Notes under the pieces: model-generated
What the model saw: the letters and a program-made list of their open reading frames with translations, nothing else
Database searches by the model: none
Told to the model about the DNA's origin: nothing
Shown here: piece after piece, positions 1 through 6,867 of the stretch
How the letters are laid out: the number at the start of each line of letters is the position of its first letter
Position numbering within the stretch: the first letter of the stretch is position 1
Assembly (NCBI GenBank): GCA_963676655.2
Contig: CAXXKX010000003.1
Span: 2,294,001-2,358,000 of the forward strand
Origin: G963676655 sp963676655
Lineage (GTDB): Bacteria > Verrucomicrobiota > Lentisphaeria > Victivallales > Victivallaceae
DNA length: 64,000 nt
Direction of reading: 5' to 3'
Position numbers and translations under genes: made by a program

Positions 1-79
1 TTCCTCATAACCGGGGTACTCAATTATATTGCTCCGAAAACTTAAATATGAGAGTCGTCAAAATACAAGATTTTGAACG

Positions 80-204
80 CAAGTTGAACGTTGAAAGTTG
101 AAAACAGGAAGAATACAATTTTTTTCATAATGCATTTATTACAAAAAATTAAAAATAAAGTCTTTCTCTTTAATAAAGCCTTCAACCTTTCACTTTCAAC
201 TTTT
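80..204. repeat. Degenerate 7-bp word repeat, inverted arms
   Basis: The region upstream of the first gene carries three tandem GTTGAA(C/A) units at about 82-102 and, some 80 bp further on, the complementary words TTCAACC, TTTCACT, TTCAACT at about 181-201. Together they form imperfect inverted arms around an AT-rich centre. The words repeat every 7 bp. A similar structure with different words lies at 35233-35303. No reading frame is associated with it. The function is unknown; it resembles an intergenic repeat family rather than a promoter. Confidence 0.55.
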
Positions 205-210
205 AGCTAT

Positions 211-234
211 CTTGCAAAATAACTGTTTTGCAAG
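211..234. promoter_or_regulatory. Perfect 9-bp inverted repeat upstream of the dehydrogenase gene
   Basis: The arms CTTGCAAAA (211-219) and TTTTGCAAG (226-234) are perfectly complementary around a 6-nt centre. The element ends 31 nt before the ATG at 266. It could be a dimeric repressor operator or a 5' leader hairpin. There is no T-run after it, so it is not a typical terminator. No clear -35/-10 pair is visible around it. Confidence 0.5.
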
Positions 235-265
235 AGTCTGTTTAATATAACTGGAGATTATTACA

Positions 266-1195
266 ATGAAGGTATTGGTATTTGGCGGTACCGGCTGGAT
301 CGGACATCGCATTGCTCTGGATTTCGCTGAAAACGGTTATGAAGTGACAATTTGCTCTAGGGGCGTCAAAAAGGACTTTGTCAATGATGTTGATTATATC
401 AACATGATAACCGCCGATAAAAATAAATCTTCCGACGTGGAAAAGATATTTGAAGCGACCAGATATGATATAGTAATAGACTCGGTCCCTACCAAAGAAT
501 CGGTTGAGGCGGTCTACAAATACGCCAGGGGCTTGAAACATTATCTGCATTGCAGCTCAACCGGCGGTTACGCCCCCCTGCCGTTTATTCCCTGTAATGA
601 AACGGCCTATTATGAAGGTTTTGCCGGCGGTTGGAAAGCGACAAAAAAGCTGGTTGACAATCTGGTGCTGGAACTGTTCTTCAAACATGGCTTTCCGGCA
701 ACGGTTATCAGGCCGTGTTATATAACCGGGCCCGGCAAACTGCCGCTTGACAACCTGGGCGGAAGACGTGAGGATTTTATTGCAGATATCTTGAATAATG
801 TCACTCTGGACCTTCCGGGAACCGGCAATACATTGCTGCAGCCGATTCATGCGGATGATCTGGCTCGTTCATTTCTTCTGGCCGCGGAAGTGCCGGATGT
901 CAGCAAGGGCCAGGTATATAATATCTGTCTTGAACGCGCGGTCACCCATAACCGCTATCTGGAGATTACCGCGGCGGCGCTTGGCACTACTCCGGTCATT
1001 AACTATATGACGGTTGACGGGATGCTGGAAAAATATCAGGGCAATATCCATGAAGTCGGCCTGTTGTTTTTTGCCGAACACATGTGCTACGATATTTCCA
1101 AAGCGAAAAACCAGTTGGGTTATTTCCCGGCCCATACCACTGAAGAGGCGATTGAAGAAACCGCTTTATGGGCAAAGCAGGAATTAGGCTTGTAA
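266..1195 (+). CDS. NAD-dependent epimerase/dehydratase family protein (extended SDR)
   Basis: A 309-aa cytosolic Rossmann-fold protein. The dinucleotide-binding motif GGTGWIG sits at residues 8-14, right after the first beta strand, as in extended short-chain dehydrogenases acting on nucleotide sugars. The usual YxxxK catalytic pair is not in standard form: the corresponding region reads TAYYEGFAGGWKATK, so activity cannot be assumed. The start at 266 has GGAG nine bases upstream. The gene is followed after 11 bp by a small ABM-domain gene with a strong RBS, so the two are probably co-transcribed. Family members epimerise, dehydrate or reduce NDP-sugars or act on other hydroxyl substrates; the substrate here is unknown. 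Confidence 0.8.
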   Translation: MKVLVFGGTGWIGHRIALDFAENGYEVTICSRGVKKDFVNDVDYINMITADKNKSSDVEKIFEATRYDIVIDSVPTKESVEAVYKYARGLKHYLHCSSTGGYAPLPFIPCNETAYYEGFAGGWKATKKLVDNLVLELFFKHGFPATVIRPCYITGPGKLPLDNLGGRREDFIADILNNVTLDLPGTGNTLLQPIHADDLARSFLLAAEVPDVSKGQVYNICLERAVTHNRYLEITAAALGTTPVINYMTVDGMLEKYQGNIHEVGLLFFAEHMCYDISKAKNQLGYFPAHTTEEAIEETALWAKQELGL

Positions 1196-1206
1196 AGGAG
1201 TATATT

Positions 1207-1500
1207 ATGTCCGATGAAATTACGATAGTCGTTCCGATCAATGCTAAACCGGAATATCGCGAAGAGGTCGAAAATACCTTGCGGGAACTGGCCAGGTTGA
1301 CAAATCTGGAAGCGGGCAATGTCTGTTATGTCCTGCATCAGGCTCAGGACAACCCGGATCAATTTATTATCTATGAAAAATGGCAGAACCAGAATGCTTT
1401 GGATTTCCACATGAATCAGGAATATTTAAAATCTTTCCTGGCGCAAAGCGACCGCTTGTTGTCGGAGGACATCAAAGGAACAATTTGCCACGAGATTTGA
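1207..1500 (+). CDS. Antibiotic biosynthesis monooxygenase (ABM) domain protein
   Basis: A 97-aa single-domain protein. It matches the ABM/YgiN ferredoxin-like fold: an initial strand (ITIVVPINAKPE), a helix with REEVENTLRELARLT, then the hallmark strand FIIYEKWQNQNALDFH. Family members are small dimeric enzymes such as quinol monooxygenases, or oxygen/aldehyde-handling proteins of uncertain substrate. The start at 1207 is chosen because AAAGGAG ends six bases upstream; an in-frame ATG at 1168 lies inside the preceding gene and has no RBS. The neighbour is an SDR-type dehydrogenase, suggesting a two-gene redox unit. Confidence 0.8.
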   Translation: MSDEITIVVPINAKPEYREEVENTLRELARLTNLEAGNVCYVLHQAQDNPDQFIIYEKWQNQNALDFHMNQEYLKSFLAQSDRLLSEDIKGTICHEI

Positions 1501-1695
1501 TTCTCGGATATAATCCATTCCTGAAGCAGAAAACCGCTGTCGGCTTAACCAACAACTGGTATCTGACGGCAGCTTTTCCGCAGAATAGTTACAATCCCAA
1601 TAATAATTTAGTTGTAGGCCGGTATGATACTATTTTGAGATGATCATATGCTCGTGGATTTTAAATAAGAATTTTTAGGGTCTTGAGTTCAAGTT

Positions 1696-3135
1696 TTATT
1701 TGTTGAAATAATCGATCATGGATAAGACGGTATAATCATTATCATAAAGATATTTCATACATTTTTTGAAAAACGCTTCGGAAGTCGAAACAAAATCATG
1801 TACCTCGTCCGGAACCCCGTGAAATACCAGTACCACCGCGTTATCATCACGACAATATTGCAATGCTCGATAGAAGGCCAACTCGTCGTCCTTCTGCAAA
1901 GGGAAGGCGGGGACCCGGAACGGAGAATCAATTTTTTTGTCCCAGGCCCTGAGTTCAGTTGTTCGGGCCAGACTGAACCCGTGATCTTGTAATTCCGGTA
2001 CGGCATTTTCGGCAAAAGGGCCTCCAGGATAAGCAAAGCTTTCGGCGTTTTTTATTTCGCAGGAATCGAGCCATTCATCAAGAGCCCGGATTTCCATGCG
2101 GATGTCCTCCCCGGAAAGTTTTCTCAAATCTGGGTGATTAAGCGTATGATTTCCGATTTCAAACCCCATTCCGGCAAGTTGTCTTACTTCATTTTTCGTC
2201 ATCAATTTCGGTTCATGCTTAGACCGCCAATCCGCATTGAAGCGGCTGATGAAAAACGTTGCGCCAAAGCCGTAGCGGTTAAGCAGCGGAGCTACGTTTG
2301 TCAAATGACTTTTGGACGCATCGTCAAAAGTCAAGACGACGGTTCGTGTTCTGCCGCGTTCGGGAAAACGGAAACCGCAGGTGCCATGCAGAAATGCCCT
2401 GGCAAGCTCCGGCCAGACGGTAATATCTTCCCGTCCGTAGCCCAGCTGCATGCCGTGAGGTCCCTGCGGGAAAACATGCAGTTCGCAAGTACATTGCTGC
2501 TCCCACATCGCTTCGGCAAATACTAGACTATTGCGGTATGGGACCATCTGATCTTCTGCGGTATGCCACACAAATGCCGGAGGTGTATCCGGCCTGATTT
2601 GGAGTTCGAGTGAAAAGTCATCGCGCAACCGCTCCGATTCTTCTCCCAGCAGATTGTTCACAGTTCCCTGATGGCTCCATGAGGCGAAAGATAGTACGCC
2701 ATAGCAAAGCAGCATCGCGTCCGGCCTGCAATTGCACTGGTCTACGGGATCGGAGCCGTCTGTCGGTATATCGACGGCAATTGTTCCGAGGCAGGCCGCC
2801 AGATGTCCTCCCGCCGAGAATCCGCAGACAGCCACGTTATCAGCGATGACTCCCCACTTGTCAGCATTAAAGCGAATCATCCGCATGGCCCGCATGGCAT
2901 CGAGTTGCGGTTCGGGAAAACGACGTGGTGCGACACGGTAATTGAGGACAAATGCGTGGAAGCCAAGTGCGTTAAAGCGTCGAGCGACCGGGCCGCCTTC
3001 GGTGGCTTCGCAGACGCCGCCGTAACCGCCTCCGGGAATCACCAGTATCGCCGGATGTGGTATGCCATCGTCAAGCAGATACGGTTTGATGCCTGATTCA
3101 TGCCGGCTTTCCGGCCATAGTTTTATCATGTTCAT
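1696..3135 (-). CDS. Bifunctional alpha/beta-hydrolase esterase fused to a NodB-type polysaccharide deacetylase
   Basis: A 479-aa two-domain protein. Residues 1-250 are an alpha/beta hydrolase of the acetyl-xylan-esterase/BD-FAE type: oxyanion motif IPGGGYGG, nucleophile elbow CGFSAGGH, and a late catalytic His in GPHGMQLG. Residues 265-479 form a carbohydrate esterase 4 domain: TFDDASKSH (metal Asp pair) and NHTLNHPDL (the HxxxH metal site), followed by FAYPGG. Both halves would remove ester or N-acyl groups from carbohydrates. There is no signal peptide, so it should act on imported oligosaccharides. It lies 500 bp downstream of the GH2/SDR operon on the same strand and may have its own promoter. 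An alternative start lies two codons downstream. Confidence 0.85.
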   Translation of the reverse strand: MNMIKLWPESRHESGIKPYLLDDGIPHPAILVIPGGGYGGVCEATEGGPVARRFNALGFHAFVLNYRVAPRRFPEPQLDAMRAMRMIRFNADKWGVIADNVAVCGFSAGGHLAACLGTIAVDIPTDGSDPVDQCNCRPDAMLLCYGVLSFASWSHQGTVNNLLGEESERLRDDFSLELQIRPDTPPAFVWHTAEDQMVPYRNSLVFAEAMWEQQCTCELHVFPQGPHGMQLGYGREDITVWPELARAFLHGTCGFRFPERGRTRTVVLTFDDASKSHLTNVAPLLNRYGFGATFFISRFNADWRSKHEPKLMTKNEVRQLAGMGFEIGNHTLNHPDLRKLSGEDIRMEIRALDEWLDSCEIKNAESFAYPGGPFAENAVPELQDHGFSLARTTELRAWDKKIDSPFRVPAFPLQKDDELAFYRALQYCRDDNAVVLVFHGVPDEVHDFVSTSEAFFKKCMKYLYDNDYTVLSMIDYFNK

Positions 3136-3638
3136 TTTATTTCATCTTTAGAGCTAATTTCAAAATTATTTCGAGATATTTTTAATTTTTAGCGGCAAAT
3201 TTAGCATTTGAGCTCAATTATACTTTAAACGCTTGAACTATTAACCTTTAATTGTGCCCTGTCAACGCCGTTCTTGCTCTTTACAACTCCTTGGTTACCT
3301 CTGGTAGCCAAAAACTTGTAAAAACCAATCCGGTATTTGGCATCATCACATTAAAAGTTAAATTTCTTCCCGCTCAAAGTATACATCCCCTGCGGGTATG
3401 CTCATTCGCGCAAAAGACTAAATTTTCTCGCTAAAAACACAAAAAATAATACTCAAACTGGAGTTTTGCAATCAACTCTTTATATAGTGAGGATGTTCAG
3501 CAAAAAAACTTAAAATTATGAGAAATACAATACATGCAAATTAACCAAATACGAATACTTCCATCTCTGTTTACAAAGAAAATATTATAAGCTATCTTGA
3601 ACATTGCGATTATCCGCGTCCAATGCTTTTGCCGCGAT
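3136..3638. other. 500-bp intergenic region
   Basis: An AT-rich stretch with no convincing gene. The only clear structure is a 21-bp inverted repeat at 3291-3311: TTGGTTACC, loop TCT, GGTAGCCAA, with one G-U pair. It has no flanking T-run on either strand and is therefore not a standard terminator. A TATAAT-like box lies near 3220 on the minus strand, upstream of the esterase-deacetylase gene, but no good -35 is visible. Confidence 0.4.
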
Positions 3639-4448
3639 TTAAATATTATCACACAGGTAACCGCCGTCAACCGGAATAGTCGCGCCGGATATGAAACTTG
3701 ACGCCGGCGATGCCAGAAAAATAGCCGCGCCGCACAATTCTTTCGCTTTCCCAAAACGACCAAACGGAGTTCGGGAAATAATATTCTCGCCGCGTTCGGT
3801 CAGACTGCCGTCTTCGTTGGTCAACAGACGTAGATTTTGTTTGCCCAGAAAAAAGCCGGGGGCAATGGCGTTGACCCGGATATGATGCGGCGCCAGTTCC
3901 TTCGCCATCGCCCGGGTATGGTTTTCAACCGCCGCTTTCGCCGCTGAATAGGCATAGGCCCCGGACAGCGGATTATAGGACGCCATCGACGCGATGTTAA
4001 TGATCACTCCGGACATTTGCCGGTCGATCCAGACCCGGCTGAAATGTTTTGCCGGTAGCAGGCAGCCGCCCAGCAGGTTCAATTTGAGGACGCGTTCGTA
4101 TTCGGCGATATCGGTCTCCATCAACGGCAGCCGTTTGCTGCTGCCGCCGACCCCGTTGATCAGGATATCCGCCGGTCCGGTTGTCGCCGCCATATCATCC
4201 AGCGCCGCTACGGTTTGCGATTCGTCCATCAGATCGACCTCGCAACAACTTAAATTTCTCGGATCGCAGCCGTTTGCCGTCAGCTCCTGTTTTTTGTCTT
4301 CAAGCGTCGACATGTTATGACCCCACAGGACGACTTTTGCCCCGGCTTGCAAAAAACCTTCGGCCAATGCCCCGCAAATAACTCCGCCGCCGCCGGTAAT
4401 GACCGCGGTCCGGCCGGATAAACTAAACATTTCTTCAAGATATTTCAT
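3639..4448 (-). CDS. SDR family oxidoreductase (sugar-acid dehydrogenase-like)
   Basis: A 269-aa classical short-chain dehydrogenase. It has a glycine-rich cofactor motif (TGGGGVICG, residues about 18-26), NGVGG in place of NNAG, catalytic Ser in NIASMAS, the YSAAK pair (YxxxK), and a C-terminal VDGGY. The sequence resembles enzymes annotated as D-mannonate oxidoreductase or 2-keto-3-deoxygluconate dehydrogenase; the exact substrate is an inference. Its ATG overlaps the stop of the upstream Ldh-type gene (ATGA), so the two are translationally coupled. With the upstream lyase-like propeller, a role in uronate catabolism is plausible. It is the last gene of the operon. Confidence 0.85.
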   Translation of the reverse strand: MKYLEEMFSLSGRTAVITGGGGVICGALAEGFLQAGAKVVLWGHNMSTLEDKKQELTANGCDPRNLSCCEVDLMDESQTVAALDDMAATTGPADILINGVGGSSKRLPLMETDIAEYERVLKLNLLGGCLLPAKHFSRVWIDRQMSGVIINIASMASYNPLSGAYAYSAAKAAVENHTRAMAKELAPHHIRVNAIAPGFFLGKQNLRLLTNEDGSLTERGENIISRTPFGRFGKAKELCGAAIFLASPASSFISGATIPVDGGYLCDNI

Positions 4449-5569
4449 ATTTCACACTCCATTGTTTCGCTCTTGATGCCGTCGGGAATTTCAAGTCCGA
4501 ACTCCCCGGCTGTTTCACATAATTTTTCATACGTTTGACGACTGATCGGGATTCCGTGGCAACGGTTATGCGCGGCATGGGCAAATTCTTTTTCCCCGGC
4601 CACATATACCCGTTCGCTGCCATCCGCCGGCGGCGTTTCCCGCAGTTGCCGCAGCATTTGCGCCATATCCTGCTTAAAAACTTCAGGTTCGCGGAAGCGG
4701 TCAAGTTTTATCGCGCCGAAAAAGTGACTGACCCGGGCCGATGACAACTCGGTATCGCAAATGTCTGGTCCGAATGGCGCGCCGCTTAATACCGCGCAAA
4801 GGATATCTACCATTACTGCCAGCCCGTAGCCTTTGTAACCGCCGTATTGTTCGCCTTCGCCGCCCAGCGGTAGAATGCCGCCGCCGTAACGGTAGAGCAT
4901 ATCGTGAAGAATGCTTTCGGCGTCAGTGGCGGAACGGCCGCTTTTGCCCACCGCCCAGTTGAGCGGCAGCGGCTGATCTTTCGAGGCATAAACTTCGATC
5001 TTGCCGCGTGAAACCACGGTGGTCGACATGTCCAGCAGAAAAAAGTCGTTCGGGCCGGGACCGGCCGGGGCGCAGAACGCCAGCGGATTGGTCCCGAACA
5101 TTACCTGACGGCCAAAGGTCGGTACTCCCAGCGCGGCGGTGTTGGTCATGGCAAATCCGATCATATCGGATGCCGCCGCCATTTGCGCGTAATACCCGGC
5201 AATGCCGAAGTGGTTGGAATTGCGGACGCAACCAAAGGCCGCACCGTTCTTTCCAGCCTTTTCAATGACTTTCTCCATTGTGCGGATGCTGACCGGCGCT
5301 CCCATGCCCCCTTCCGCATCAACGACAATCGAAGATGGACTTTCCGTGACGGTTCGGCTGACGGCGTCCGGCAGCATCTGGCCGGTTTTCAGCCCCTCGA
5401 CGTAACGGCGCAGCCGTGCCACGCCGTGAGACGGGATACCGCGCAGATCGGCTTCAGTGAGAACTGCGGCAGCCATTTCCGCGTCGTCCGCGGATAGCTT
5501 GCACTTCACATAGACCTGACGGCAAAAATCCTTCAGGCTGACATGACTGATTAAAATATTATCGGACAT
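4445..5569 (-). CDS. Malate/L-lactate dehydrogenase (Ldh) family oxidoreductase
   Basis: A 374-aa NAD(P)H-dependent 2-keto-acid reductase of the MDH2/Ldh family (YiaK, ureidoglycolate and malate dehydrogenases). Family marks are the N-terminal helical region ending in DLRGIPSHGVARLRRYV (with the conserved His), RNSNHFGIAGYYAQMA, FGTNPLAFCAPAG and the late GGYKGYGLAVMVDIL. The start at 5569 is preferred because AAGGAG lies nine bases upstream; the in-frame ATG at 5614 is inside the preceding gene. It overlaps the next gene by 4 nt (ATGA). In this operon it probably reduces a keto sugar acid released from a uronate-containing oligosaccharide. Confidence 0.88.
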   Translation of the reverse strand: MSDNILISHVSLKDFCRQVYVKCKLSADDAEMAAAVLTEADLRGIPSHGVARLRRYVEGLKTGQMLPDAVSRTVTESPSSIVVDAEGGMGAPVSIRTMEKVIEKAGKNGAAFGCVRNSNHFGIAGYYAQMAAASDMIGFAMTNTAALGVPTFGRQVMFGTNPLAFCAPAGPGPNDFFLLDMSTTVVSRGKIEVYASKDQPLPLNWAVGKSGRSATDAESILHDMLYRYGGGILPLGGEGEQYGGYKGYGLAVMVDILCAVLSGAPFGPDICDTELSSARVSHFFGAIKLDRFREPEVFKQDMAQMLRQLRETPPADGSERVYVAGEKEFAHAAHNRCHGIPISRQTYEKLCETAGEFGLEIPDGIKSETMECEI

Positions 5570-5582
5570 ATAGCGCAACTCC

Positions 5583-6866
5583 TTATGAAATATATTTTTG
5601 CAAATCGGCGACATAAACGCGGCGGGTGCCGTCGGCCATGCCGTTGAACGCCACGTAACGGAAGGAGCGATCCCAGGCCGGATGCGGATCGCAACGCATT
5701 TCGATATATTGTTCCAGAACTCCGGGCGGAGTCTGAATCGAAATTCTTACCGGTCTGATTTCACGCCGGGTCGTCATGTCGATCAGGCGAAGCGGCGAGG
5801 TCCCGTCGGCGTAAGCCAGCGGCTCGAACGTATAAACATCGGTCAGCAGAAATTTTCCGGACGGATGCAAGGTAGGATGACCCGAGCCGACCGGTTCCTC
5901 GAAATAGGGGCGCAAGCCGTTTCCATTGTATTTGACATGGCAGAAATAGACGGTATTCCCGCCTTTGATGGCCAGATTCATTGACAGGTTTTCGCCGTCC
6001 GGCAGCCAGTTGGTATGATGGCCGTAATTTTCCCAGGTTTTTACGTCAATGGCATTGAAGACCTCCCTGCCGTCGGCGCTTACGGTAAAAACGTCGAATC
6101 GCATGCAGTCGTTGCAGATCACGTTGTAGTTGTTTGTTTCGCTGCGCGGATAATGCCGCAGCGAGATTAGCAGCCTGGTTCCCTGCTGGTTCCATTTGGT
6201 ATGGAAAATATAGTTTTCAGCATTGTCATATTCCGCCCGGTATTCAGGTTTAACCGCGCGTTCGACCAGTTCCCGGATCGAAATCAGCAGCCGGGATTCC
6301 AGCGTTTCGAGATCGGTTATCCATACCCCGTCATCATCAGACAGACCGATCAGGCGCGGGGTATGCGCATCCGGCAGAATCACGCCGTAGCCGCCCTGGG
6401 TGCGACGCATCGCGCCCATGTTGCCGCAAACGGCAAATCGGCCATCGTTTGACACATGATAAACTCCATGTTCGAAGCGTTCTGCCCGGTCGGTTTGCCA
6501 GTTAAGCCTGATCCCGTGCGGCGTCCAGGTGGAAGTATCGACGTCATTATAGATCAGGGTCGAGTCATTGCTTCCCCAGTTGATATTGGCGCCGATCTGC
6601 GATTCCCAGCCGGCGGAGGTCGCCACTACTTGTTCTTCGCCGGTTTCGAGATTAACGACGATGATTTCGCCGGGTTCGCCGGGACGCGGAGGGCGGTCCT
6701 CGAACGGCAGCCTGAACACCGCCAGATAGCGCCCGGACGGACTGAACGGGCTGGTGTCGAAATAACGGTGAATGCAGCGGTTATGCTGCGGAGTCACACA
6801 CCAAACCGGCACTTCGGGCGAAAATTCATCGTAACGCGGAAACGAATGATGCAGCTTGATACTCAT
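5583..6866 (-). CDS. Beta-propeller protein resembling oligogalacturonate lyase (PL22-like)
   Basis: A 427-aa cytosolic protein of repeated TolB/WD-like blades (SPFSPSGRYLAVF, HVSNDGRFAVCG, TNWLPDGENLSMN, TLHPSGKFLLTDVY). Histidines cluster in the motifs HRYF, FHTKW, GHHTNW and SGHPTLH, reminiscent of the metal-binding His set of oligogalacturonate lyases (PL22/PL24 propellers). It has no signal peptide. The gene starts 1 bp after the GH2 stop (AGGA upstream) and ends 13 bp before the Ldh gene, so it is firmly in the operon. Lyase activity on unsaturated or acidic oligosaccharides is an inference; it might be only a binding propeller. Confidence 0.7.
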   Translation of the reverse strand: MSIKLHHSFPRYDEFSPEVPVWCVTPQHNRCIHRYFDTSPFSPSGRYLAVFRLPFEDRPPRPGEPGEIIVVNLETGEEQVVATSAGWESQIGANINWGSNDSTLIYNDVDTSTWTPHGIRLNWQTDRAERFEHGVYHVSNDGRFAVCGNMGAMRRTQGGYGVILPDAHTPRLIGLSDDDGVWITDLETLESRLLISIRELVERAVKPEYRAEYDNAENYIFHTKWNQQGTRLLISLRHYPRSETNNYNVICNDCMRFDVFTVSADGREVFNAIDVKTWENYGHHTNWLPDGENLSMNLAIKGGNTVYFCHVKYNGNGLRPYFEEPVGSGHPTLHPSGKFLLTDVYTFEPLAYADGTSPLRLIDMTTRREIRPVRISIQTPPGVLEQYIEMRCDPHPAWDRSFRYVAFNGMADGTRRVYVADLQKYIS

Positions 6867-6867
6867 T

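Noticed and set aside
3291..3311. Terminator downstream of the SDR operon
   Set aside because: The stem is good, but there is no T-run on either strand and it lies about 330 bp past the operon end.
5008..5497. Plus-strand open frames within the Ldh gene
   Set aside because: They lie opposite a well-supported dehydrogenase, are Arg-rich, and have no RBS or domain.
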